NCBI GenBank assembly: GCA_012103455.1 | Contig: WLWT01000001.1 | Span: forward strand, 2,218,001 to 2,282,000 | Reading direction: 5' to 3' | Source: Gammaproteobacteria bacterium | Lineage (GTDB): Bacteria; Pseudomonadota; Gammaproteobacteria; HK1 | DNA length: 64,000 bases | In this document: positions 1 through 8,726 of the stretch, one piece after another | Layout: every line of letters begins with the position of its first letter | Position numbering within the stretch: the first letter of the stretch is position 1 | Made by a program: the position numbers and the translations under genes | Notes under the pieces: generated by a model | Database searches by the model: none | What the model was told of the DNA's origin: nothing | Seen by the model: only the letters and a program-made list of their open reading frames with translations

Positions 1-849
1 GGGTGGAATGAAGGCTTTGAGAATGAGCGGGCGCATCTCATGGCTCGGCACGTGGAGCAAATTGGGCGGCAGCGGCGGTGCGAGTGCGGGTTTGATGGTT
101 GCCGTAATCCACACGAACAGCAGGTATAGCGCGGCCAGCAACAGGCCGGGGCCGATGGCGGCCATGAACACATTACCCACCGATACTTGCAGCAAGTCCG
201 CCATGATGATGAGCATGATGCTCGGTGGAATGAGAATACCCAGGGTGCCGGAGGCGGCAATGGAGCCGCAGGCGAGGCCGTGGCTGTAGCCTTGGCGCAT
301 CATGGTCGGCAGCGCCAAAGCTGTCATCATGGTGACGGAAGCGCCGATGATGCCGGTCATGGCGGCTAACACCGTGCCCATGATGACCACGGCCAGGGCC
401 AGTGAGCCGGGCACGCCTTTTAGCAGCACCTGCACGCAGTAGAGCAGATCATTGGCGATGCCGCTGCGCTCCATCATCACCCCCATGAAGACGAAGGCAG
501 GTACCGCCACCAACACCAAGTTCTCCGCCGCGCCGCCCCAGATCCGCGGCAGGAAATTGAAGAACTCGATAAGCGCGAACATATCCAGGAAGTAGCCGAT
601 GAGGCCGAACAGCAGCGCTAGGCCGCCGAGGATGAACGCGACCGGAAAGCCGGTGAACAGCAACGCTGCCAAGGTTGAAAACATCACCAGCGGTAGATAA
701 TCCTGAGTCAGGTAGAGGATCGCCTCCTGACGCTCCGGCGTCTGACCGGAGATATAGAAAAAAGCGATGCCCGCGACCGCGAGCAAGACCACCATGGTGA
801 CCAGCCCTACGGGAAATTCCTTGGCTGTGGGTTTAGTGGCTTCGGACAT
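1..849 (-). CDS. TRAP transporter large permease (DctM-like), partial
   Basis: The large membrane subunit of a tripartite ATP-independent periplasmic transporter; it imports a small organic acid or related solute using an ion gradient. The readable 283 residues hold many hydrophobic segments and the family's conserved stretch around GASVTMM, then SIAASGTLGILIPPS. The start ATG at 849 gives MSEATKPTAKEFP; I see only a weak ribosome site. The C-terminus runs off the left edge of the window. The solute-binding gene lies upstream on the same strand. No small permease (DctQ) lies between them, which is unusual; it may be downstream outside the window. Substrate cannot be read from sequence. Confidence 0.88.
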   Translation of the reverse strand, partial: MSEATKPTAKEFPVGLVTMVVLLAVAGIAFFYISGQTPERQEAILYLTQDYLPLVMFSTLAALLFTGFPVAFILGGLALLFGLIGYFLDMFALIEFFNFLPRIWGGAAENLVLVAVPAFVFMGVMMERSGIANDLLYCVQVLLKGVPGSLALAVVIMGTVLAAMTGIIGASVTMMTALALPTMMRQGYSHGLACGSIAASGTLGILIPPSIMLIIMADLLQVSVGNVFMAAIGPGLLLAALYLLFVWITATIKPALAPPLPPNLLHVPSHEMRPLILKAFIPP

Positions 850-896
850 AGTGCGTCACCGTGAGGTCTTACAGAACCGTTGTGAGTGAATAGACG

Positions 897-926
897 GGCG
901 GGAACCTGAGGTTTTAGGTCCCCGCC
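897..926 (-). promoter_or_regulatory. Stem-loop between dctP and dctM
   Basis: Inverted repeat with an 11-base left arm at 897-907, an 8-base loop and a right arm at 916-926, with one mismatch. It lies in the 176-base gap between the binding protein and permease genes and has no long T run. Such gap hairpins often protect the upstream message so the binding protein is made in excess; that role is inferred. Confidence 0.4.
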
Positions 927-1025
927 GAAAAAGCCGGGGTAGAGTGCTCCAGCCGCCACCCGGCCGCTTTCGGCCGCGGTGGGTTGGTCTTATTGTCGTA
1001 AAAACGTGGGTCGTGAAAACCTGGT

Positions 1026-2102
1026 TTACTTGAGGTAAGTGGACTTCATGCGTTGGGCGTCGCCCCAGATGGCATAGTTCTTACGGAAAGCGTAGAACTG
1101 ATCGGCCACTTCTTTGAAGTATTCGTCTTTCGCCGACTCTTCTTCGACCACTGCGTTCCAAGCGGTTTCGAACTCAGCCAGTTGATCATCGCGCCAGCGC
1201 TGTACTGTCACACCGTGCTTTTTCTGCATTTCCTGCATGGCATCGGGGTTCTTCGCTTCGGTCTCAGCATAGGTATGGATGATGGCGTCGTTGAGAGCGA
1301 CTTGCAGGACGGCCTTGAAGTTGTCGGACAACTCGTCGTACTTCGCTTTGTTCATCAGCAGTTCGGAGCACGAGGTCTGCTGGTGCCAACCCGGGAAGTA
1401 GTTGTTCTTCGCGATTTGGTAAAAGCCGTAGTTGATGTCCATGGTCGGCATGGAGAACTCGGTGGCGTCGATAACGCCTTTCTCCAGCGCCGGATAGATG
1501 TCGGCACCCGCGAGTAGCTGGGTGGACACGCCTAGCTTGGTCATCACTTTGGCACCAAGACCGAAAAAACGCATCTTGAAACCTTTCAACTCGGCCAGCT
1601 CATTCACTGGCTCTTTGAACCAGCCAGAGGTTTCCGGGCCGATGCAAAAGCTGTCGAGTGCGGTCATGCCATGCTTGTTGTAGAGCTTTTCGCGCAGCTC
1701 TTGGCCGCCACCGAACCATTTCCATGCCAAGTACTCACCCACGCCGGGGCCGAAAGGAACGGCGGTGAAGAAGGAGACGGCCGGATGTTTGCCAGCGTGG
1801 TAACCGGGGGTGGTCCAGCACGATTCGATGGAGCCTTTGGAGACTGCGTCGAAGCACTCGAGGGCGGGAACCAATGCGCCCGGCTCGAAGTTCTTGATCT
1901 GGAATTTATTCTCGGTGATGGTTTTGACGTTGTTGACGAAGCGGATCGCCGAGGTGCCTAGATGGGGGACGGTTGCACCCCAGGCGTTTTGCATTTTCCA
2001 CTTCACGCGTTTGGCCGCGTGCGCTGAGTTCGCCGCTGACAGGGACAGGGCGACGGTGATGCCGGCAACGGCTACCGCTTTCATGTTGGTGCGAAGACTC
2101 AT
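1026..2102 (-). CDS. TRAP transporter solute-binding protein (DctP family)
   Basis: Periplasmic receptor that captures substrate and delivers it to the TRAP membrane subunits. The 358-residue product begins with a typical export signal: positive start, hydrophobic core, and an AHA-type cleavage site near residue 29. The mature part starts KRVKWKMQNAW, and later shows the DctP-type segment EKGVIDATEF. Length fits the family. The start at 2102 is supported by a strong AGGAGG site eight bases upstream; an internal Met at residue 7 is less likely. It is first in a minus-strand operon with the large permease. Ligand unknown. Confidence 0.9.
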   Translation of the reverse strand: MSLRTNMKAVAVAGITVALSLSAANSAHAAKRVKWKMQNAWGATVPHLGTSAIRFVNNVKTITENKFQIKNFEPGALVPALECFDAVSKGSIESCWTTPGYHAGKHPAVSFFTAVPFGPGVGEYLAWKWFGGGQELREKLYNKHGMTALDSFCIGPETSGWFKEPVNELAELKGFKMRFFGLGAKVMTKLGVSTQLLAGADIYPALEKGVIDATEFSMPTMDINYGFYQIAKNNYFPGWHQQTSCSELLMNKAKYDELSDNFKAVLQVALNDAIIHTYAETEAKNPDAMQEMQKKHGVTVQRWRDDQLAEFETAWNAVVEEESAKDEYFKEVADQFYAFRKNYAIWGDAQRMKSTYLK

Positions 2103-2875
2103 GCCTTGTAACCTCCTAAAAACACTAAGTTTGTATGGCTAAGTTTATAGGGTAAGCCGGTGCCAGCTAGGCATCCGGCCTGGCTCGCCTGACGGTCGGG
2201 GTGTGTTGTTGCTCCTCCCTCCAACAGGCCACATGCGAGCGATGGAACATGCCCATGACTCGCTTTTCAGGAGACACCGGCATAGCCGCTGCCCCTGAAT
2301 AGGACACCACGTCTTTGCACGGATCGATGTAACAGGAGAATAGACAAAGACCACGTTCAGCCCATAAGGCCAGAGGTCTTCGATCAGATGCACTTGCCAG
2401 CGTAGGCCGCACTGTGAGGCCAAGTCATCACTGATGAGAACCGGCCGCAGGGATACCCCACTGACTGCATCGAATCGCATACCCCACTTGCCGGGGGCTT
2501 GCCGATCGTCTTCAACTTCCTCCGCTCCATCACTCCGTATTAGGAGTGGCTGCGCCGCTATTATTAGTGGTACGCAAAGTGATGGCAACCGCAACCCGGT
2601 CTTGACATGTGACCGCCATTCCTCTAAGGCTCGCCTTGATTGCGAGTTTCGCTGCGCCAGAACGGGCGCTGGAGTCCGGGCGTTGGCGCGAGCTTTTGCG
2701 TGGGGGGCTGCCGTTGCCGAAGGCGTCGTGGAACGGCACCGTAGCTGCGGTCTGGGTAGCCGCAATAGGCGAACAAGTGTTGGAGCAACTAGGGCGAGTT
2801 CGTTGACTGCGAAGTGATGCTGGTTGAGCGCGGCCGGGAGACGGGTGCTGCCCGGCCGCAGTTGAAGCGGCTAAT
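2103..2875. other. Gene-poor stretch, unassigned ORF debris
   Basis: About 770 bases between dctP and the first MITE. Overlapping frames on both strands are open, including a 206-codon minus frame (2145-2765) and a 65-codon plus frame (2609-2806). None shows a motif I recognise, a good ribosome site or a consistent codon pattern. It probably holds remnants of disrupted genes. No RNA gene or clear terminator is visible. Confidence 0.4.
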
Positions 2876-3016
2876 GGGCACCTGCTAAAAATAGTGATTT
2901 TTCCGTGAGTGCAAGGAAGCACCGCGCGCAGAACCGCAGTGTATAGGTCATACATGAGGATTCGAGCACGGAACTGATGCCGCAATCGCGGAAAAAGTGC
3001 ATTTTTAGAGGTGCCC
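2876..3016. mobile_element. MITE copy 1 (141 bp, 4-bp TSD taat)
   Basis: Non-coding miniature element. Left end GGGCACCTGCTAAAAAT and right end (reverse complement) GGGCACCTCTAAAAATG match except for a one-base gap, and an imperfect inverted repeat extends inward to about 31 bases. The four bases taat flank it on both sides (2872-2875 and 3017-3020), the mark of transposition. A second copy lies at 5043-5184. It inserted immediately behind the HU stop codon without destroying it, since the duplication recreates the TAG. No transposase for these ends is in the window. Confidence 0.85.
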
Positions 3017-3291
3017 TAATTGTTGACCGCGTCTTTGAGCGCTTTACCCGCTTTGAATCCAGGGACATTGGATGCCGGGATAGTGATTTCCTCACGGGTT
3101 TGTGGGTTACGCCCTTTGCGCTCATCACGGCGCTTCACCGCGAATGTGCCAAATCCGGCGATGGCCACGTTGTCACCCGACGACAGCGCATCGGTAATGG
3201 AATTAAACACGGTGTTGACAGCTACTTCCGCGGTAGCTTTAGGTAGCCCGGCCATCTCTGCCACATGTGAGATGAGATCAGCTCTATTCAT
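3016..3291 (-). CDS. hup: HU-family nucleoid DNA-binding protein
   Basis: Small basic histone-like protein that bends and packages DNA as a dimer. The 91-residue product has the full HU/IHF fold: N-terminal helices (MNRADLISHVAEMAGL), the turn motif GFGTFAVKRRDERKGRNPQT, then the arm and the C-terminal helix KAGKALKDAVN. The residues resemble HU-beta more than IHF. Length is exactly the family norm. The stop codon is completed at the edge of the MITE. The gene stands alone with a long upstream gap. Confidence 0.95.
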   Translation of the reverse strand: MNRADLISHVAEMAGLPKATAEVAVNTVFNSITDALSSGDNVAIAGFGTFAVKRRDERKGRNPQTREEITIPASNVPGFKAGKALKDAVNN

Positions 3292-3715
3292 TCTTGCACT
3301 CCAGTTGGCGCTTCAGGCGCTGCCGGCCCGTGGCCAGCGTTTCCTTAGGCGTGGTTGCCTACTTGGGGGCTGCTCGCGGCGGTAAGGCGCATTGCCGCGG
3401 CAAGCGGCAGAGCCACAGTTGCGCAGCGCACAGACCGCGAAGAGCGCCCAAGATGAAATCTATTGCGGTGCTCGACCTATGCCACGAGGCGGATCCGGCA
3501 CGCCGCCCTGACTGACATTCCCCCATCGAGCCACCTTAATACTATAGTGAATCGTATCGCGCACACCACGTCTAATGTGCAATTTCGTAGGTCACGGTCA
3601 CGGGCGGCTTGCAGTGCCTCGAACCCTCGTTCGAGCCGCTGTACGCAGGGCTCATCGAGCGCGACGTTGCCGCACCGGGATGCGCCCGTTGCGGGTGGCC
3701 ATGCAGAGGGGTTGA
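3292..3715. other. Intergenic region upstream of hup, with a hairpin
   Basis: About 420 bases with no convincing gene; the open minus frame at 3477-3719 lacks a motif or ribosome site. It must carry the hup promoter, but I cannot place -35/-10 boxes securely. A perfect 7-bp inverted repeat with a 4-base loop sits at 3618-3635 (CTCGAAC...GTTCGAG); it could be an operator or a weak terminator for the NHL gene, which ends at 3716. Confidence 0.35.
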
Positions 3716-4678
3716 TCATCTGACGCGCTCCAGTTTTTGCAGCGTGCGAAGGTAGCGCGGCAGCGGTTCATCGCCGAAAGTAGCGGGCCAGTTGGTATAG
3801 GCGACTTCGCCCACATAGATGTCCCCATGGGAATCGACCGCGATGCCGTGGGGCGCTAGAAATTTGCCTGACTCAAAGCCTGGGCCATCCTCCGCACCTA
3901 GACGCGCTACCAGTTTGCCTGCGTTGTCCACGATGCTAAGACGCGGACCTAGATTGGGCGCGGTGCGGTTGACGGGCATACCCGGGCCGAGTTCGCCGAT
4001 AAAGCAGTGCGGGCACTTGCCCCTAGGCATGAACAAACCGCAGGGCCGGTGCAGGTTGTTCCATTGGGTCTCGTAGCGCCCATCGGTGTCGAAGACTTGG
4101 ACCCGGTGGTTTTCCCGATCGGCGACATAAATCCAGCCCTCATCGTCGGCCACGATGTTGTGGGCGATGTTGAACTGACCGGCATCGGCACCGGACTCGC
4201 CCCAGGTCTTTACGTGCTTGCCGTCCGGAGTGTATTTGTGCACGCAGGCGTTGCCGTAGCCATCGGCTATGAAGATGTGGTTATCGGGGGACAACGCGGT
4301 GTGGGTGCAGCGGTGAAAAGGCTCACCGCTCATGTAAGGCGCCGGCTCGCCAGGTACGCCGAGCGCCAGTAGCAGCTTGCCGTGGGCGTCCAGTTTGCGC
4401 ACCGTGTGATCGCCATCATCGGTGCAGTAGATGGCGTCGTCCGGACCGGCATGACAGCCGTGTGCGCGTTTGAACAAGCCTTCGCCCCAGGAACGCAAGA
4501 AATTGCCGCTGCGGTCGAACACCATCATCGGATGTTCGCCCCGGTTAAAAACGAAGACCGTGTCGTTGCTGTCCACCGCCACGCCGGCAACGTCCATGAA
4601 GGTCCATCCATCAGGCAGTTTGGCCCAGTCTTCCACCACCCGGTACTGGTACTCGCCGCTACCTAAAATTATCGACAT
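3716..4678 (-). CDS. NHL-repeat beta-propeller protein
   Basis: 320-residue protein built of repeated blades typical of NHL/6-bladed propellers, such as VAVDSNDTVFVFNRGEHP, ALSPDNHIFIADGYGNACV, VADDEGWIYVADRENHRVQVF and IAVDSHGDIYVGEV. These resemble the propeller of peptidylglycine-amidating lyase and bacterial relatives of unknown substrate. No signal peptide is seen, so it is probably cytoplasmic. I chose the ATG at 4678 because a strong purine-rich site (AGGGGGAG) lies just upstream; an in-frame TTG at 4699 would put that site inside the gene. Function unknown; a lactonase or lyase-like role is possible. Confidence 0.8.
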   Translation of the reverse strand: MSIILGSGEYQYRVVEDWAKLPDGWTFMDVAGVAVDSNDTVFVFNRGEHPMMVFDRSGNFLRSWGEGLFKRAHGCHAGPDDAIYCTDDGDHTVRKLDAHGKLLLALGVPGEPAPYMSGEPFHRCTHTALSPDNHIFIADGYGNACVHKYTPDGKHVKTWGESGADAGQFNIAHNIVADDEGWIYVADRENHRVQVFDTDGRYETQWNNLHRPCGLFMPRGKCPHCFIGELGPGMPVNRTAPNLGPRLSIVDNAGKLVARLGAEDGPGFESGKFLAPHGIAVDSHGDIYVGEVAYTNWPATFGDEPLPRYLRTLQKLERVR

Positions 4679-4699
4679 GTCGGGCTCTCCCCCTTCCAA

Positions 4700-5042
4700 A
4701 TTGGCTAATAATTAACTCACTCACTCGATTAGCTATCCGCCGGAGAATCCGGTGCATGAATCCGGCGTGCCCGGATTGCTGGTTGAAGCGGCAGGCGTCC
4801 ATCGAGAAGAAGGCATGGGACCTTATTCGAACACCTTCGTGCTGAGAAGACATTCGCCCTCACTGTGGGCCTCAGCGCAATTCCCGCCGCTATATCGGAG
4901 GCAGGCCTCAAGACGCTCATTCGGCAATACCGGAAGAAGTTCGGCGAACGCCTCAGATAAGGCCGGGTTCGGGGATGTCCTAGTGCAAAGCTACTTCGAA
5001 GCCGCTCGGAAGCAGGCAGACCAGCTCCAACCTAAAATCCAT
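4700..5042. pseudogene. Unassigned broken coding remnant
   Basis: Plus-strand reading from 4755 gives a plausible start (MNPACPDCWLKRQASIEKKAWDLIR), then the sense-like reading shifts frame near 4835 to HLRAEKTFALTVGLS...LIRQYRKKFGERLR and ends at a TAA near 4959. The pieces look protein-like, but the frame break and lack of a known motif suggest a decayed gene. Family not recognised. Confidence 0.3.
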
Positions 5043-5184
5043 GGGCGTCTCCTAAAAATAATAATCGTTTCGTGAGTGCAAGGAAGCACCGCGCGCGCAA
5101 CCGCAGTGTATAGGTGATACCTGAGGATTGGAGCACGGTGCCGACACCGCCATCGCGGAAAAAGTGCATTTTTAGCAGGTGCCC
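5043..5184. mobile_element. MITE copy 2 (142 bp, 4-bp TSD ccat)
   Basis: Second copy of the element at 2876-3016, in the same orientation and highly similar through the interior (for example the shared run GTGAGTGCAAGGAAGCACCG). Ends are GGGCGTCTCCTAAAAAT and, in reverse, GGGCACCTGCTAAAAAT. The flanking bases ccat (5039-5042 and 5185-5188) are a 4-bp duplication different from that of copy 1, so the two insertions are independent events. Confidence 0.85.
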
Positions 5185-5399
5185 CCATGAGGTACACGAA
5201 GACATCGGTGTGACCACCGATGCGCCTAGCTTGCTGCTGCACGTGCACGCCTGGATAGGCACAGATAGAACGCGCGCTATGCGGCGGTGTGAAATCAGCG
5301 CACCATCGAGCGCGCGTCGGTCATGGGCTCCCGATTACCAGTGTTCCCGGAACCTTGAGCGCTTAGCGGCGGCGGCTTACACCACTGGTGCGGCTGGCG
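5185..5399. other. Gap downstream of the DUF499 operon
   Basis: About 215 bases between MITE copy 2 and the end of the DUF499 gene. Short open frames only; no gene, RNA or clear terminator hairpin seen. Confidence 0.3.
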
Positions 5400-8300
5400 T
5401 CACTCCGGCTCGAAGCCGTGGCTGTCGAACTTCAACGTCGTGCAGTTCTCGGTCACATCGCGGACCAGCTTTTCCGAGGCCGCCTCCGGGAGCCGCGCCG
5501 ACACTTCCAGGGTGATTTCGACCTCGGCGCCGACGATGCCGTACAGATGCTGTATGACCGCGTCGGCGATCTGCGCGGCGTCCCGTCCGACCCGCATGGG
5601 GTCTAGGGCCGCCGTGCCGTGGAAGCGTTTGAGTTGCGGCGTGCGGGGCGCCGCCGGCCCTGGTTCTGGTCCAAGCTGTGGTCCTGGTCCTAGTGCTGGC
5701 CCCGGACCTGGACCCGGAGGCTGCGGCGTGCGGCCGGGCGGCGCTGGCGCGGGCTCGGACTCCGCGTCGAGTTGCGCCTGGGCCACCTTTGGCTTCACGA
5801 GGACGCTGCCGCCGCCGGCGATGATCCGTGGCTGCTTGCCCGCCACAAGGCCCGTGTAGCGCTTCGCCGCTTCGTCCCACGCTGCGGCATAGGCGAAGGT
5901 GTCCGTTGCCCAGGTAAGCGTTGCGACGCCCTCATGGACCGCGTCTGTGAGCACCGTCTCGTCCCGCAGGCGCGGCAAATATAGGTAAGTGGCGATGTCC
6001 CCGGCGAGTTGCTTGAGTTCGACGTGATCGCCGCGCCACAGCGGAATGCGGTCGAGTTCGTAGCGCAGGCGCACGCCGCCAAGCTGCGTGATGAGCAGTT
6101 CTTCGTTGCGTAGCTTCTTGGATGCGCGAACCGCCAGGGAATCGCGGCCGGACAGCCGCACCTCGGACCATTCGATGCCGCCCCTCGGGTCCGGTTGACC
6201 GGGCACCAGCAGCCACTGGAAGGTCTCCGGGATGCGCGCCTTGACGGTCTCGTCGGCGCCCTGGCGCTTGGTCTCGGCCTGCTTGGTCTGCAGCGCGTCC
6301 AGGTTCAGGGTCTCGCGGTCGTTGCAGATGGAGGTCCAGGCGAGGTACTGGCGCACCGCCTGCTGCAAATCCTTCAAGCGATTGGAGTCGGCGGCGAGGA
6401 ACACGAGGGTGTTCCGGTAAGTCCTCGGGCTCGTGCCGCGCTGCTGCAAGATGCTGGCCGCTTGCTCCCTGGCGGTGCTGGCCGTGTCCTTGCCGGTGTG
6501 CCGGTAGTCCGGTCCGAGAATAACCAGCCGTGCCTCACGCTCGTCCGGCACATCGCCGCTGGACGCGCAGGGGTGGAGCTTGGCGAAATCGCCCCGGGTG
6601 CGGGCCTCGTCGCGCAGCCGCCCCTCGATCGCCTCCGTCACCTCGTGCTCGGCCAGCTGTTGCGCCCGGTCATCGGCCAGCCGTGCCACCGTCGGCTGGG
6701 TGGAGTACCAATAGCGCTTGCCGTCAACATAGAGGTAGGTGGCGCGGTCCGTGAGCCGCCGAAGAGCATCCCCGAAGGTCGCCACGTTCTCGCCCGGCTG
6801 CACGCAGCCGAGCTTTACTTGCCGGTCTTCGAGGCCGCGGTTGGCGGCTTGCTGAATCGGCGCGGAGCCCATATAGATGGTGCGAGCCACCCGGCGGCTG
6901 GCCGAGAACCTGCCGAGGTTGGGGTTCTCCCGGTCTAGCGCCAGCGGCAGTGAATTCGGACCGTCCACGTCCTTCTCGATGACCGGCACCCACGGATCCG
7001 ACATATAACGGGTCAGTTCGAACTGCACCGGCGGATCATCCACCGGCACGTTCGCGGGCATGATGAGCAAGCTGGCGTCCTGCCGCTCCCACAGGGAGTG
7101 GATCACCGCCGCCATCAGACGCAGCACGCCACGGGTGCGCTGGAAGCGGTCGAGGGTGGACCAGTCATTGAACAGGCGGTCGAACAGTTCCGGGTGGATG
7201 GGGTAGGCCATCTTGATGCGCCGTTCGTAGTGCGCCTCGCGGCACTCCAGCGGGAACTCCTGGTGCTGGCTGCCGTACAGTTCGGAGAAGGCCCGCGCTA
7301 TCGCATCCCGGGCCACGAACTCATTGCCCGGCAGAGGCTGGAACAAGCGGCGGCGGACGATCTCGAAGCCCTCGTCCACGCTGGCCGGGCGCCACGAGGC
7401 TTCGACCCTGCCGATAGCGTTCTTCAAGCGCGTGAGCGCCTGCTGGCCCCACTGCCCGCCGATCTCGTTGTCCGATGCGGGGATGCTGACCACCAGCAGG
7501 GTGCGGTCAGCCGCCTTGGCGGACTCGGACAGGGTCTGCGCGAAGGTGAACTGGGTGTCGAAATTGCCCGCCGGCAGATCGCTGTCCTCATGAAGCTGGC
7601 GGGCATAAGCGACCCACTCGTCGATGAGCACCAGGCACGGGGCATACTGGTTGAACAGATGCTTGAGCGCGTCGCCGGGGTTCGTCGAGGTCCGGTCGGC
7701 CTCCTGCAACAGGCCGAACGCTTCCTTGCCGCCCAGTTGCCACGCAAGCTCGCCCCATAGCGTGCGCACCTCGGTGCCATCGGGCTTCTTGATGGGCTGA
7801 CCCGGTGAGATCTTGGTCCCTACGAGGACGGCCCGCCGCACGCCATCCGCGACCTCGAGGCCACTCTCTTTCAGCACTTCTTCGATACCCGGAAGCTGGT
7901 CCGCCGTCGTCCCGGAGAACAGATGCCACAGCGCCAGCATGGAGTGCGTCTTGCCACCACCGAAGTTCGTCTGTAGCTCGACGACGGGGTCGCCACCCTT
8001 CCCCGATAGCCGTTGAAGCCCGCCGGTGAGGAGCTTCTGGAGGCCACCGGTGAGAAAGGTGCGGCGATAGAACTCGGTGGGATTCTTGTACTCGTCGGAA
8101 CCTTCGCCCAGGTATACCTGCCACAAGTCAGCGGCGAACTCGGCTTGCTGGTAGTCCCCGGAGGCTACGTCCGGGTGCGGGGTCACGACCTCGCGCCAAG
8201 GCTTGAGTCCGCCCTGCGGCTTGCCTTCAACAGGGGCAACCGAGGTCTTGCGCATCTGCGTGCGCCGCTGCTCCTCGAACTGGACCCGTAGCAGGTCCAT

Positions 8301-8696
8301 CCGCATCTTCTCGACTTCATCGGCCTGTGGAGCCGAGACGGCGGCGAGCAGGCGTCCTGCGGAGTCGAGGGCGCGATGTGCGTCATTGCTGCTGAAATTG
8401 TGCTGGTGCGCCCACCGGTTGCGGATGTCACGTAGCTCGCTGACTAGGCTGCGCTCCGCGTGTCCGAGGGTCTTGCCGAAGACCGAGTTCCAGTTGTTCC
8501 ACAGGATGGACAAAATGACCTGGGAATCGAGGTGGAACTCCTCGCCCTTCCTCATCTCGCGACGCTGGCTTTGCTGGGCTATGTCCTGCCATCGGTCCCC
8601 ATGCTCCTGTTGCATCTCCCGTTCAACGAAGGGTCTTAAACCCTCATTCAGCAGTTCGAGGGACTTACCGACGCGATCTCTATTACTAAGAGCCAT
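5400..8696 (-). CDS. DUF499 (COG1483) AAA-type ATPase with HEPN-like N-terminus
   Basis: Large (1098-residue) P-loop ATPase of the DUF499/COG1483 family. This family is repeatedly found beside DUF1156 methylases in defence islands and is thought to power or gate an anti-phage complex. Residues 1-130 resemble a Swt1-like HEPN domain with an Rx4H pattern (RNRWAH, about 92-97), a possible RNase site. Walker A is NFGGGKTHS near 244-252 and Walker B is CLVLIDEW near 354-361. A proline/glycine-rich linker (roughly 978-1018) precedes a C-terminal domain of about 80 residues. It is the last gene of a minus operon headed by a helicase, 30 bases after the methylase. The frame is intact. Confidence 0.85.
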   Translation of the reverse strand: MALSNRDRVGKSLELLNEGLRPFVEREMQQEHGDRWQDIAQQSQRREMRKGEEFHLDSQVILSILWNNWNSVFGKTLGHAERSLVSELRDIRNRWAHQHNFSSNDAHRALDSAGRLLAAVSAPQADEVEKMRMDLLRVQFEEQRRTQMRKTSVAPVEGKPQGGLKPWREVVTPHPDVASGDYQQAEFAADLWQVYLGEGSDEYKNPTEFYRRTFLTGGLQKLLTGGLQRLSGKGGDPVVELQTNFGGGKTHSMLALWHLFSGTTADQLPGIEEVLKESGLEVADGVRRAVLVGTKISPGQPIKKPDGTEVRTLWGELAWQLGGKEAFGLLQEADRTSTNPGDALKHLFNQYAPCLVLIDEWVAYARQLHEDSDLPAGNFDTQFTFAQTLSESAKAADRTLLVVSIPASDNEIGGQWGQQALTRLKNAIGRVEASWRPASVDEGFEIVRRRLFQPLPGNEFVARDAIARAFSELYGSQHQEFPLECREAHYERRIKMAYPIHPELFDRLFNDWSTLDRFQRTRGVLRLMAAVIHSLWERQDASLLIMPANVPVDDPPVQFELTRYMSDPWVPVIEKDVDGPNSLPLALDRENPNLGRFSASRRVARTIYMGSAPIQQAANRGLEDRQVKLGCVQPGENVATFGDALRRLTDRATYLYVDGKRYWYSTQPTVARLADDRAQQLAEHEVTEAIEGRLRDEARTRGDFAKLHPCASSGDVPDEREARLVILGPDYRHTGKDTASTAREQAASILQQRGTSPRTYRNTLVFLAADSNRLKDLQQAVRQYLAWTSICNDRETLNLDALQTKQAETKRQGADETVKARIPETFQWLLVPGQPDPRGGIEWSEVRLSGRDSLAVRASKKLRNEELLITQLGGVRLRYELDRIPLWRGDHVELKQLAGDIATYLYLPRLRDETVLTDAVHEGVATLTWATDTFAYAAAWDEAAKRYTGLVAGKQPRIIAGGGSVLVKPKVAQAQLDAESEPAPAPPGRTPQPPGPGPGPALGPGPQLGPEPGPAAPRTPQLKRFHGTAALDPMRVGRDAAQIADAVIQHLYGIVGAEVEITLEVSARLPEAASEKLVRDVTENCTTLKFDSHGFEPE

Positions 8697-8726
8697 CGTT
8701 CAAATCTCGTATCGTCGCCCGAACCG

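Noticed and set aside
2145..2765. 206-codon minus frame downstream of dctP
   Set aside because: No motif or ribosome site, and overlapping open frames on both strands of similar quality.
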